Of a DNA stretch of 64,000 bases, positions 43,509 through 55,465 are shown one piece after another (the first letter of the stretch is position 1; each line of letters starts with the position of its first letter). The translations under genes were made by a program, and so were the position numbers. The notes below the pieces were generated by a model, which worked only from the letters and a program-made list of their open reading frames with translations, was not told the origin of the DNA and searched no databases. The DNA comes from Taxillus chinensis (Eukaryota > Streptophyta > Magnoliopsida > Santalales > Loranthaceae): contig CM042090.1 of assembly GCA_023512835.1 (NCBI GenBank), positions 57,647,865 to 57,711,864 on the forward strand, given 5' to 3'.

Positions 43509-43779
43509 AAATGACATACGAGGAAAACAAACACAAGCTACCCATTTGCCACACGGCGAGCTACAACACCCAAATGGGTCATACACCGCACATTGTACAC
43601 CATAGCACATAACATAGTGCCACCACAGTCCATAACCACATGCATCACAATCTATGGAAACACATCCACATGTCACAAATATCCATCACAAGCACATTTC
43701 ATTAACACATTCAATATAAATTAAAGTCAAAAGTCGAAAGGAAATACAAATACACCAGCCAACAGCCACCCCTCCACCC

Positions 43780-43854
43780 TTAAGATTGTTCGTCCTCGAA
43801 CAACTCTGGGGGTTGCTCACGCATCATGGTTTCGCGTTTCCATATCTCCTCCAT
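43780..43854 (-). pseudogene. element E residual pol C-terminus
   Basis: Twenty-four residues plus stop: MEEIWKRETMMREQ then PPELFEDEQS. This matches the final part of the chromodomain-like tail of A ([21 protein letters not shown]). Upstream of it, homology to pol ends at once, so an internal deletion removed the rest. It is a scar of descent from an autonomous Tekay element, not a functional gene. Confidence 0.85.
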
Positions 43855-46690
43855 AGGACGTGTCGTCCGCGAAAAGACAATACACTTTCCATAATGCACA
43901 TGCTGATGCACATCGAAACAACACACAAGGAACAAGGCAGAAACAAAACACTACTACACGTTTAACGTTCCACTGCCCAGTCGCCAATACCATACAAACG
44001 CAGCCGTTGGGAGTTTCCTCACACCCGTCCCACCTTTAGACCTTTCGTCCCCGAAAAGGGAAACCAAATAGTAAACAACGCGATAAGATCAAAGCAACAC
44101 ATAAGGCAGTCATTACCACAAATGTTGGAGATGCCAACTCGCGGCACGATGGGACCAACACTCCACAACGTAAAATACCCAACAATTGGGATTTGAAGTC
44201 AACGCAGCCGCGAGCCCATAGGTAGACCTCACCCTAACAACGAAGCACAATGAGGTCACAATGAAACACAAACAAATAGGATAGCATTATGCAAACCACA
44301 ATCACATTCCCACACAGGGAGCTCATCTCAGCAGCACCATCATCATCTGCAAAACCACCTCACTCAAGTAAGGAACATTGAAACCCCCCACCAACGCCAA
44401 TGGGGACGCAGAACGGAATACAAGCCTAGACATAGAAACACGAGAATGGAGTGTGCCCTTAACCACTCGGTTGCGGTCAACCTGGCGCCCAACGAAGTCC
44501 AAGGATGCACTAAAAACGATAAATGCAGCACCACACACACAACCATGGTAAGACCAAAACCCACTATCGGGCTATCACTAATCACCGACTTTGAGAAGCG
44601 ACCTCCTTGATCACGGCCAAATAGAGATCGCCAAGGTCCCACATTGCCTTCACAACTAAGGCTTACCGTACGGCCCAAGGGATGATGCCTTACCAAGTCG
44701 GCAGACGGACCACACGATAGGAATCCCTTGACGCCGAGTAGTCAGAACAACATAGTCCCCCCCCACACCGAAAACTCTCCTATCTCGCAACCTGACCACA
44801 ATGGAATCCTCTATGTCACCACTCATAGGTCACAAGAAAATCCCTTGCCTCCAAGACATACTCCACCTCATGGCCCACCAACTCCGCTATATCAACTATT
44901 ACGTTTTATCTCAACACACCAGCAAAACACTCAAATGGACCAAGAAATACTCAGGCTCTAACCGCAGCCTTAATATGGTCACCGCAATTCCTCCGGGTAG
45001 GCACAAGAAACGAGGCATGCAAACTCCTTATTCGGGACATTCATGTAGCTCCCAAACACACCAACACTTTGATGGCGTGGACCATCTCACTTACCGCATC
45101 AAAACGCACACGAAAGACTTTCAAGAAGAACATATGTAGCATGAGGACCCCATGATAGCCGCAGGACACAAGTCTCCCCCAAAGGGGTAGCATTAATACC
45201 CCTTACAAGCAAAACTCACATCCGACTCCATTTAGTGAATCACAACGCATCAATACTTTCACACTTTAACTTAGCATGCCATCACATGTGACAAGGAATA
45301 ACATCAACATTACACATAACACCCCTCTTCATCCCTCACCGCACATAATATTCGCATGCATCACCTCTTACTCCTCTCGCATATGAATGCCACGAGACCC
45401 ACACATAAGAACTTTGCTACTCCTTTAGCACATATGTAACACACACAACAAAACAAAGCAACCACAACACACGAAATAAACTACCGTGTAGAACACATGT
45501 AAGAGAGGACATACTAGTCCCCACCTCCTCGCCTCTTTTAAGCCTATTACCCACACGACATGGATTAACGGAATGGTCCCACCACCAGGAGTACATCCTC
45601 AACCCCTCGGAAGGTGTCTCCCAATTATGAGGAAAAACCCAAACAAGGCCTGCCCAATCTCACTCGCTTGCCTGCTTGCACTGATTGGGTTCACTGGGCA
45701 CGATCCTATAAACTCACTCGTAACCTAGTTCCAGGAACTCATCACATTTTTATACATACGCAAACCCATTTCACCACATATCCTATGAACATTACCCAAG
45801 GTCTTTCACACACCACCAGCATGACACGTGGTCAATGTTTGGCCACCCAAGAATTTGCAGCCATCTCCACAGGACACCCACAAGAATCTTAAAACCACAT
45901 ACCACTCTCGCCAATCCATTTAGATTTCAATGACTCAAGGGGTGGGTTATACTAGTGGCAATTTCCTCCCTCAACCTTGACACTTGGAAAGGTTACCAGA
46001 AGAACATCCTTCTTAAGTAGCACATCTACAGAAACCTCTACTCACATGAAAACACATTTCCATTACTCAAGGTTGCCACAGGGGGTCACACACTACCCAC
46101 AAGCCACTAACTCATGCCTCCAGCTTCCTAGGCTAGCTAGGCCAGAGGTAATCTCACCTACGCTAGAGTATTAGGGGTAACACGAGTAACATTTATTACT
46201 TTCCTCACACACGGGCGCCCAAAATTGACTACTACACAAAGATACGATTAACACTTTAGACCATATTAAAACCACCAACTCTTTCCAACAACTGTTTATA
46301 ACCATTAGTAATTTATTAGTCTTTTGGTATCATATATATATTTTTATTTACTTTACTCATTTATTCTCTAGTAGGTCCCCAACTACGTCCATCCAAAATG
46401 GTAACTCAAACGACCTTCTAAGCCTCACCTAACACAAAACAGTGGCTCAAGAGCCCACCCAAAGAAAAATACCCCTCTATCACAAGTGTCTTAATTAAAT
46501 TGCTAGAAACGCAACAATCAAAGGTTCACCCAACCTCACCTAATCCAGCGACGAGACTCAACCGATCACTATCATTAAAGGAATATGATACCACCACTAA
46601 ACAAAGAATCTTAACACGCGAGAATCAAAATCGTACCCTTGACTAAGGAAAGTTCTACCATGCTCTTCTCCTAGCCTCACTTGAATTTTG
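43855..46690 (-). other. element E interior without recognisable coding capacity
   Basis: About 2.8 kb. I see no RT, integrase or protease motif on either strand. Open frames near 44323-44696 (minus) and 45614-45892 (plus) have no recognisable domain. Two further pol-end-like motifs occur at about 43856-43880 and 44031-44065. The origin of the sequence is unknown; it may be decayed pol or filler picked up by a LARD. Confidence 0.6.
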
Positions 46691-47147
46691 CTTTATTCCT
46701 AGCTCGTTGGGCCAGTCTTCTAGCACCAAGACTTGCTTTACCAAAACAGGCTGTTTGGAGATGTCCTACTTTTCCATAGACGCGACACTAGTACTTCTTC
46801 CTGCCATACTCTTTTCCAATGTCCCGGTTGTCCACTGCAAGAACAACCCCTTTGGGAAACTGGTCTCTACCTCTTGAGCCCCTTTCTGTGATCAGGACAA
46901 CTATGCTTCAATTAATCTTCACCCAAGATCCCCCCCGATGATGTGGGTTGATAGCTCTCGACGTACCTCGCTCTTAATCAGTTGTCGAATCTCATCCTTC
47001 AACTCTTAAATTACCAGGCTTAAGATGCCAACCTCTGCCATGATTATATCATTACTTACATCCTGCAGCTCTCCCACTTGCCCAGCCTGGGGGGGCGGGC
47101 TTCTTTGCTACCTCAATAGTCGTACCGGTCACAATTTTCGGAGACAT
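46691..47147 (-). pseudogene. element E degenerate gag with two decayed zinc knuckles
   Basis: Minus strand. A start-like MSPKIVTGTTIEVAKKP at 47147 is followed by a shifted EIRQLIKSEVRRELSTHIIG, which resembles the charged helix before the capsid in other gags here. Two CCHC remnants follow: CSCSGQPGHWKRVW (46804-46845; second Cys displaced, last Cys now Trp) and CRVYGKVGHLQTAC (46746-46787; second Cys now Tyr). No capsid core is readable. The decay is far deeper than in the LTRs, as expected for a lineage long copied without selection on gag. Confidence 0.6.
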
Positions 47148-47984
47148 TGGCTCCACGAAAAGGCAGCGCTCTAGGTTATCACTCAATAATCTCAATACCA
47201 TTACCGACTAGGCATTCTGAACTATAACTAACCTCAAAACATGCATTATCACCACACAAATTCATGGATGCACATCACAAACTATACAAGTTCACACCCT
47301 TACAACAAGTTCACACCTTTTCATTGCCCATATAATTCTATACTTAAGTGGATATCTCATCGTTTTGAACACAACATCGCTTCCTCCACACAACACCATA
47401 CAAAGGCACATACTCAATCATTCACAGAACACCAACATTATTGTATTTTATTTTATTTTATTTTATTTTTGTTCGTTCACATTTCACAAGCTTCACGTTC
47501 ACAAACGCTCAGTTTCAATACCACAAATTCTTTTCCATGTTTTCATGCTCGAATCATCACAAAATTTCAGAGTTGCACAATTGAAACTTTATCACGTTCA
47601 ACCATTTATCCATACAATTACACACATTGCACACATTTTAGTTCTCATTAAACCACATTGCACAAACAGCAATTCCACAAGCACACAGCTCAAGTTTGTC
47701 ATAAAATCAGAGTTAATCAGAGTTGCACAGATTAAAACATGCTCTTCATATTTTCTCTCACATGCTTTATCTCGGTCAATCACACAAAGACAACCAATGC
47801 AACTAGTGCCCTAATGCCAATGCATGCAAATCCTACCTCAGGTCTGGACTACCCCAAGTACACCTTAGAGGCTCAAAGAGGACCGTGTTGATCAGGCACG
47901 TCCCTCCAGGTTCCTCCAAAGGACTCAAGATAACCAGATCCGCCCACTACCCTAGGCCAACTAGACCATGCTCTGATACCATAT
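47148..47984 (-). other. element E leader and primer-binding site
   Basis: TGGTATCAGAGC on the minus strand at 47970-47981 is intact. The leader near the LTR is nearly identical to that of B and C (GCATTGGCATTAGGGCACTA near 47808). Farther in, a TTTTA repeat lies at about 47437-47468. No gene seen. Confidence 0.85.
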
Positions 47985-48505
47985 TGTCACGCCCCGGATT
48001 TCCAACCCGAGGAAACCGGTACGTGACTCCCCATTCACCCACACGGAGGGCAATGGGGTTGGATTACTGGATGCCACACAAGCAAGTCTAACAATTACAA
48101 TAAATCAAATAAGCCACATCTTTATTTAATTCCAAAACATCAAAGGTTCACAAAACAACCAAGTCCCTGATTACAGTTCAATCCCTTAGTACATTCCCCT
48201 CCCTAGGGTTACATAAATCATAAAAGTACATTACTGAAATGAACAATAGAGTGGAGAGGGTCTTCCACCTTGGTGTATCCACCTAACGCCTGTAAGTCCC
48301 TGGAAAACAAACAAACACAGTAGGAGGGGTGAGCAACCACAGCTCAGTAGGGATCATGTCTCCCCAACCCATCCCATGTTCCTAGCATCTACATGCCATG
48401 TGTACAAGTGCGATGTCGTGATACAATAATTTCAACAAACATAATAACAACCACATCAACAATTTACAATCTTCCACTGCCACACAGGCTAACACTTTAA
48501 CCACA

Positions 48506-48612
48506 AGTGATTTAACCGCCTCTTCAGGCCAAGTTATTTAACCGCCTCTTCAGGCCAAGTGATTTAACCGCCTCTTCAGGCCAAGTGATTTAACCGCCTC
48601 TTCAGGCCAGAT
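48506..48612 (-). repeat. 26-bp tandem array in E 5' LTR (4 units)
   Basis: One unit fewer than the 3' LTR of the same element, so the array changed after insertion or the assembly collapsed a unit. Confidence 0.88.
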
Positions 48613-49138
48613 ACCACAGTCAAGCACACAACACACATGGTCACTCAAGCATACAACCAAACACTTGGTGTGCACCCGTTCACAAGCGCACAAACCCAAC
48701 CATTCAGGCCATAGAGCAAACATCCAAGATACATACATACACTAAACCACAAGTCCAGTCACATGGACATATTACCAAACACTTAATGGGCATATACACA
48801 CGGCTAAGTTCACACAGGCATTTCATCAAACATGTAGCGGGCATGTCATACGGGCATTTTATCAAACACTTTTCATGCATCACACAAACACCAGAAACAC
48901 CAAAATCGCCATTGAAGGCCAACATTCATATAGGAGGTCACACCTATATGAATTTACATATAAATAATATAACAGATATAACTCATATTCTGCCCTAGGA
49001 CCCTAGGACAGAGGAGGATTTAGGAAGAACAAAATCCCTACCTTGAAAACGTCCTCCGGCTCTTGCTTCCACGCTAGACGTTGTCTTCCCCACGCACGAC
49101 GCTCCGGCAGCAAGCCAGCAGCTCTCCTTCCTTCCCTC

Positions 49139-49176
<38 letters not shown>

Positions 49177-49228
49177 CCTGCGACGGCTGAAAAGAACCCT
49201 AACCCTAGAACAAGGAGTCTCCTCATCC

Positions 49229-49463
49229 TTATATAGACCTCCCATTATCAAAACGACGTAGTTTTGATTAAGTGAAACCCAGGATCAAAACGACGTAGTT
49301 TTGATTACACAAGTTAGCACCTTTCCGCACCCATATAGGCCAAAATACTCAGAATTTCAACATGGTCCTTTGGAGAAAGTTCCTTAGAATGTCAAAACCA
49401 AGGGAACCATGCAAAAATATGCCTGCACGCCAATTTGCACGTGAATTCCCCAATTCACGTGCA
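49229..49463 (-). promoter_or_regulatory. E 5' LTR promoter modules
   Basis: TATATAA at 49229-49235, palindromes at 49247-49268 and 49284-49305, and a G-box inverted repeat at 49436-49463. Confidence 0.68.
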
Positions 49464-49869
49464 GCTCCAAATGCACTCAAACTTTACCCCAAGTCTCCTT
49501 GCATCTTGTAGAGGCCTGAGAAGCAAAAATATGCTTGCACGTGAAATGGGTGAATTCACGTGCAGCTCCAAATGCTCTGAAATTTCTGTGGTAGATAGAG
49601 GACCTCATTCTAAGAAACTTTTGTTCTTGCACGCCAATTGTTTGAGGCCATCTATTAGGTCAAAAGTGAGCTCCAAGATCAGCCAAAACAGCTTAAAACC
49701 GCCTGTATACGCATAGCATCTCCCTAGGGCATAAATGTACGCTATCGCTTGACACATACACCTCTCAAAAGTCCCCTCTTGGGCTCATCTCTTACCTTAA
49801 ACTTGTGTACCAACATCCAAGGTGTTTGTGGTTAACTCCTTACACACGGGTTACACACGGGTCATTACA

Positions 49870-50660
49870 GATAGGTCCCACCCCTGGCAATAACTCGATT
49901 GTGAACTCAACACTCCTGTGTGGAGGCAACTCCAGTAACTCCCCAGGAAACACATCCTGAAAATTCTCAACAACAACTGGCCACACTCGTTTTTCAGTAT
50001 TACCTTCCTCCTCAAAAGCAAGTGTAGCAAGTCTATGGGTAACACTACCCCATAGCCCTCGCATCAGTCCAGCCCTCCCGGCATTCTCATCCCATTCCCC
50101 CACTAGCGTCCAGAGTAATCCTATGGGTGAAATAAATGACACCCGCCGTCTATAATAGTCAATCTTAGCCTGGAAGGCCATTAACCAGTCCATCCCTAAG
50201 ATCAAATCAAAGGTCCTCATGGGCATCACATACAAATCAAATGTGACCTCAACATCTCCTATCGTAAGCATACACTCACGACACACTCAGTTTATTGTCG
50301 ATGCACCTCCTACAAGTGACTCAACACTCAGGGGCCTATCTGCCCTCACACAATCAAGTCCAAGGCTCTCAACCAAGGACTTAGCAATCAAGGGGCACGA
50401 AGCTCCGATATCAAACAAGACAACAACTATAGTGCGAGATATCAAAACAGTACCTCGAACCACCGAAGTTCCGGCTTCGCCTTCCTCGGAGGATAATGGC
50501 AACTCCTCCTGCTCGGGTGGTGCTGAAGTAAGTGCAAATACTCTGCCATGATTTGCCTTGCTACTAGCCTCTCCTGTTTGTCCTTTGATCCCTGTCTGAT
50601 GTCCACTTGGACGATTCTCTGAACCGCCTTGTGGTTGCTTCTCTCCCTGTGGCCTTGCAT
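49870..50660 (-). pseudogene. element D protease and start of RT, active site altered
   Basis: Minus strand. LISRTIVVVLFDIGASCPLI carries DIGA where relatives have DTGA, a C-to-T change that replaces the active-site Thr. A stop lies before VCRECMLTIGD. The frame from 50286 holds FDLILGMDWLMAFQAKIDYY and, toward RT, FQDVFPGELLELPPHRSVEF. It runs to GVGPI, where element E interrupts; the next residues (SQVAY) are at 41555. Confidence 0.87.
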
Positions 50661-51875
50661 GAGTGGAACCAGCCTAACTCGCCTGCCATGAACGTGCTGG
50701 CCTCAGAGTTGGGGCCCGAAAGTGGGTCTCACTCCTCCCTCCTGATGCGAATCCACCAGCTCCCCAGTTGTTCCCCTTACTGAAACACACCGTACTAAGG
50801 TGTCCTGTCTTCCCACAGCTATGGCACTGTAGGTGCTGCTTAGGACACTCACGTTTCATGTGTTCAGTTTGGGCACAACAAGTACACTCACGTGGGAAAC
50901 CTCCAGTTGAGTTCCCCGGTCCTCCAGCGTAACGGGACTTTGGTGGAGCCATTGGTGATTGGCCCTTGTCCCTGGGGAAACTGCTACCTCCAAGCTCAAC
51001 TCTTGGTTTCTTGGAGTTTCCCTGCTTATCGCGCGTACTCTGTGCTAGCCGCTCCTGATGAGCCTGTTTACCCTCCTCCAGTCCTCTTTCCACAATCTTA
51101 GCTGTCTCCACGACCTCAGCATAGGTCCTCAGCCGCAGCATCTCCACCCTCTGCTTCAGGGCAAGCCTGAGTCCCATGGTAAACTTATGGGCCTTCAGGT
51201 CCTCTCTAGAGATTGCCTCAGGGGCAAACCGGCTCAGTCCTCGGAATTCATGCTCATACTCAGACACAGTGCGTGATCCTTGTTTCAAACCACTGAACTC
51301 TTCCCGTTTCTACCACCACAAGGACTCCGGGAAGTACTCATGGAACAACTGAAGGAACTCCTCCCATGACAAGGTCTGCATGTCCCGGCTACCTGAAATG
51401 CTGAGCCACCACTCTAAGGCTTCCTCTTCCAACTGCCTGACTGCTAACCTCACTTTATCCTCCTCCCGGGGTCGGAGAAAGGAGAACACGTGCTCAATCT
51501 GTCGCAGCCAATGCTCTGCCGCTAGAGGATCAGCTCCTCCCTTGAACCTCGGTGGTTGTTCCTTCCGCAACCGGGTCACCACATCTTCCTCCTCCCGTCT
51601 CATCGGTATCTCTTGTCTACGTGGAGGCTCTGTCTCACGGGGTGGAGAAGGTAGCACTGTCTGCTGTGCCATCATCTCCCGCCTAATCTCATCTCGGATC
51701 TCTCCCCTGAGATCCTCTCGTATGCCTTGTACATTCTCACTCAAGGCCAAACTTGGGCCATGATCCGCTCCATGGGATCATCGCCCTCCGTTTGCTGCCT
51801 TCCCTCTTGTCCAGCACGTGCAGAAGACTCATCCTCTGTAGCTGGGGTAGCCCGGGTAATTCTCCTAGGAGGCAT
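50661..51875 (-). pseudogene. element D gag
   Basis: Minus strand, start at the ATG at 51875 (MPPRRITRATPATEDESSAR). A one-base loss near 51750 shifts the frame. The capsid core runs 51750-51310 (RKEQPPRFKGGADPLAAEHW, HVFSFLRPREEDKVRLAVRQ) and, after a stop, 51288-50674 (KQGSRTVSEYEHEFRGLSRF). Two intact zinc knuckles are CTCCAQTEHMKREC and CHSCGKTGHLSTVC. A TAG near 50673, a Gln position (QAS*), ends the frame just before the protease. Closest to F's gag. Confidence 0.87.
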
Positions 51876-52378
51876 TGTCTACACATTTCAAAAACAAGTG
51901 GAGCTAGAATCAATATCTCTCAAGCTTAACACACCCTCACCTCTAGGACCATGAGGTACTCAAACAACATCTCATAAGTATACACATCATGTTCACAGGA
52001 TCTCAACATACATATTATAATCTCATACTTTAAAATTTTCAACACATCACAGTTTCTCAAATCAGCATGTCTCAACACTTTCCACAGTATTCACATTTCA
52101 ATTCATTGTATGCTCATTTCAAATCAGTTACTCATTTCAAATCATGACACTCATATTATGATTAAGTTAATTCCCTAATGCCAATGCATGTATGCACCCC
52201 ATCCCAAATGCAAATGCCCTACTCCTTGGTCTAACTACCCCTGAGTGCACCCTAGAAAACCAGATAGAACCACGGTGATCAGGCGTGTCCTATACTGCCT
52301 CCTAAGGGTCTCAGAAGCAGTTATCCCTCCCCACTATCCTAAGTCCACTAGACCATGAACTTCGCTCTGATACCATAA
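51876..52378 (-). other. element D leader and primer-binding site
   Basis: TGGTATCAGAGC on the minus strand at 52364-52375. The rest is AT-rich and non-coding, similar to F's leader. Confidence 0.85.
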
Positions 52379-54667
52379 TATCACGCCCCAAATTTCCTTC
52401 CCCCTGGAAATGGGTAATGACTGCCCATGCCCGCACCCGAAGGGTCAAGGGTTCGGTGTAAACACCAAGGTGAGGACACCTACCGTGGGTGCTGTCCTAT
52501 CCCTGTATCACAAGTCAACATGCCAAGGGGCATATACCTGTTTTCTTGCCAAGCACAACACCACAATACCCATACATACAGTATTCACAACACAACACAA
52601 TACATCAATTACAGTGCTCAGAGGCTTCAAGTCCTTTTACAACCCACTAGGGAACGAGCTCCCATCAATATAACCAAGATACACAGTTTAAACCAACAGA
52701 ATCTCAAATACAACAAAGCAACCAAATGTATAAATATATATAAGGCCATATAGCCCCAGTGGCCTACCAACTCAGCTGTTCCGCCTATCGCCTGCTAGGT
52801 CCTGCAGAGAACAATTCATAGGAGGGGTGAGCACACCACAGCTTAGTAGGGATCGAGTCTCCCCAGTCCCGTCCCACTTTAAAACTATGCATGTCAAGTG
52901 GATGCATGTGCTCGTGTAGTGACTTAAGCTAAAACAATAACCATCACCCAGTAAACACGCCTCATAACTCAGCCTGCACTGGAGGGCAGAGGACACCTCG
53001 CCACTACGGCGACGTGACATACCACACCAGGCAAATGTGAATCTCATCTCAAGGGGTACAGTATAATGACTGTCCCATACTCAGCTCAATCCCCACGTTT
53101 CTGGGGTTCTCATCTCAACTCCCGTGTTTCTGGGGTCCTCAAGATACACATTTCAACATATACAACCCAACAATCTCAACTCAACAAATATAACTCAACA
53201 AACACAGTACAAACATGCAACACATTTAGCATACAAAAAACTCAACTTAGAATGTAAAACAACAGATAGTCTCAAAATAATTACATCATTTCATATAACA
53301 TTATCTAACTTCTCCTGGTCCCTAAAGTCCACACATTTCTCACACTAATAGTCTGGATCATAAACAACCTTTCAAAGGAAGCTTATCCACTTCAAGGGGA
53401 GCCCAAAACAAGCTGCATGTGACAACTTATTGTCGCGGGCAGAGGGAAATTAACTCCAAACATCATTCTAACCATCGCAGAAGGTTCAGGGACGATTTCT
53501 AGCCAAAAACAAGGTTGCACGTGAAAAGGTCATTCTCACGTGCAGGGGTGTTTCAACTTCTATGCCCCTAAGGAAGCTCCACCTAAAATTTGGTGCAATT
53601 TGGAGCAAGAATGAATTTGCAAGTGAAAAAGGCATTCTCACGTGCAGACTCCAAAACCTTCCTTTTGTTATTCTAATCATTTTTCCCTAAAGGACCAATC
53701 TCAAATTCATTTTAGTTTAGAAGTTATTGAGACTCTAAGTCCGTAAACATGGCCAAAATCCAACTCTGGCCTCGCTCTCATTTTGATTTTCCCAATACCA
53801 GAGGTCTTAACCAAACTAGATACAGGGTTTTTTTCCTAAAATTCTTCATCTAAATAGTTTCAAGACAATGGGTATACAAATGACCCCTAACCCAAAGGCA
53901 CAAATAATCTCACGCTGAAATTCAGAAATTCAGAAAACTCAGACAAAAACCCCAGATCATCCATAAGCTCAGGGTGAATTTAGAAACTCAATATATATTA
54001 AAAATCTCTTTTCAACATCCCAGATCATCACATAAATTTTGTTTTTTAGAAATCTGTAAGAGAGAGACGGTAAAGAGACAAAACTTGAAATCCCTACCTC
54101 AGAAGTGTTGCAGAAAAGAATTGGGGAAAAGAACGGAGCGATCTGTATCCTTGCTACCTCAACGCCTCCGGCTTCCCGTCATCTGTAGGAAATCCTCGAT
54201 CGTCAGAAACTCCTCCACTCTGGATCGTCTCCCTCCCTCTCTCTCTCTCTCTGGGCGTGTGTGTGTGTGACGGCAGCAGGGAAGGTAGGGTTTGGTTTTC
54301 CTTTTCTTTTGTCCTATTTTCTTTCTTTTTATTATTTTGTTTTTAATAGAAGCCCAAGACCAAATGCAGCCCAATGGTGGTTAAGTGAACCCAAGAAGAT
54401 AGGCAAAACAACCCACTCTCTCATATTGGGTTTTCCTTTGAAAGGAGACCCAAAGCTTAAAATACAAACCCAGGTAATTTAAAAGGGAATATAAAATTAT
54501 TTGTGAAATCCTGAAAATACCCCTCAGGGCCTCAAATCCCAAATTTAGTCCAAGTACAGTCAAAATTCTCCATTTGATGAGCACATCATTGTGATGATAT
54601 TCATTTGTTAAAATAAGGTCTCTAACTCAAGGCTATCTCTAAGGCCTCTCAAATACGGGTCCTTACA
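52379..54667 (-). mobile_element. element D 5' LTR
   Basis: 2289 bp. The outer end is TGTAAGGACCCGTATTTGAG at 54667; the inner end is CGTGATA (mutated CGTGACA) at 52379. It has G-box pairs arranged as inverted repeats (53517-53545) but not the ACGT palindrome pair of the other families. The shared block appears as GGGGTGAGCACACCACAGCT near 52824. A CT stretch and a GT run lie near 54235-54270. Confidence 0.88.
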
Positions 54668-55465
54668 CCTCTGTCCTTGTTCTGTTGATCGTCATGGTTC
54701 ATCCTGGTCATGTCTTGGATTGGTCGGCTTTGGAGAAGTTAGAAGCACCTTGGAAGGATCATGCTCTTCAACTCTTGTAAACAAGTGGATTGCGGAACAT
54801 TTGTTGTGATCCATGCCCGATCCTCGATGCTGAGTGCTCATCCTTTTATCAACATGTGAGTATATTTGATGATCGTGTTGTTGCTATAGTCCAAGGGGTT
54901 GAAGTTGTTATCTCTGAAGAGGTTATTCAATCAGTTTTTCATCTTCCCATTGGTACACTTTCACTTCTTGTTTTAAGCAAGAATGAATTAATGGCCCCGT
55001 TTGATTATGTGGAACCTGAGGGTGTACTTCGGCATTACCCTATGAAAATGGGTTTTAATGGGATGGATAGATTCCTTGCCTTTCTCATTGGCAAATGCAT
55101 GTACTGTCAACTTAAAGGTGTGGATAGCGTGACCCATGAACATTTACAGTGTATGTTTAGCTTACATCATGGGTTGGATATCAAATGGGCCTCAGTTGTC
55201 TTTGACAGTTGAAAGGAACGCGTGCCGATGTGTTTACATGGGAGATTACTAACCAAGGTCATGCTCGCTCAACATCCCTCTATTTTCGTCACTAGGCCAA
55301 CCATTCCTTACCCTGATAACTTCATTTTGAAGAATGTTTTTAATAATGGGTATATGGATGCCCGCAAAGCCGGCCGACTACCTCCTGCACCTCGCTCTAT
55401 GATCCATGTTGGGAGTGCTTCTCAGTCACAACCCATGCCTTCTTCTCGTACTCAACGTACTATCA
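54668..55465 (+). pseudogene. second plant-transposon-protein-like gene, 5' part, split by element C
   Basis: One frame (about 54690-55465) with stops at 54778-54780 and 55210-55212 reads HPGHVLDWSALEKLEAPWKD, RVVAIVQGVEVVISEEVIQS and VFHLPIGT. It aligns by eye with the copia extra frame at 9110 (NPGHLVDWNA, SYVRGESIIITPAVLRAALH, LPLGE). It then runs CMYCQLKGVDSVTHEHLQCM and a Pro/Ser-rich tail (PSSRTQRTI) up to element C. D's LTR abuts its 5' side, so its start may be lost. It may be the extra frame of another SIRE-like element; no RT is nearby in the window. Confidence 0.55.

Larger units (their letters stand above)
41556..49869 (-). mobile_element. element E: non-autonomous gypsy derivative (LARD-like), TSD GATAG
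   Basis: Minus strand: begins TGTAATGACCCG at 49869, ends GGGGCGTGACA at 41556, flanked by GATAG (41551-41555, 49870-49874). LTRs 47985-49869 and 41556-43473 are nearly identical. The 4.5-kb interior has a good primer site and polypurine tract but no protease, RT, RNase H or integrase. Only a degenerate gag (46691-47147) and the last 25 codons of pol (43780-43854) remain. That fits a large retrotransposon derivative moved by proteins of related autonomous elements. A second insertion of the family is at 1-529. Confidence 0.9.
47985..49869 (-). mobile_element. element E 5' LTR
   Basis: 1885 bp, TG...CA, with four 26-bp tandem units, a CT stretch (about 49134-49175), the shared promoter modules, and the block ACCACAGCTCAGTAGGGATC near 48336. 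Confidence 0.94.
38140..54667 (-). mobile_element. Tekay-like gypsy element D, split by E and cut by B
   Basis: Minus-strand element with 5' LTR 52379-54667, primer site 52364-52375, gag-protease 51875-50100, RT split by element E (41556-49869), integrase, chromodomain, polypurine tract 38599-38613 and a fragment of 3' LTR (38140-38598). Its right flank (CCTCT, 54668) lies in a reading frame resembling the copia extra frame. The rest of its 3' LTR and its left flank were lost beyond B. D is closest to F in coding sequence but has a different LTR. Confidence 0.88.

Noticed and set aside
44323..44696. Minus-strand frame in element E with hydrophobic stretches
   Set aside because: No recognised family, no conservation evidence, low-complexity surroundings; left as unassigned interior.
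47434..47470. Repeated TTTTA stretch in E's leader as a regulatory array
   Set aside because: A short simple repeat with no counterpart in the other leaders.
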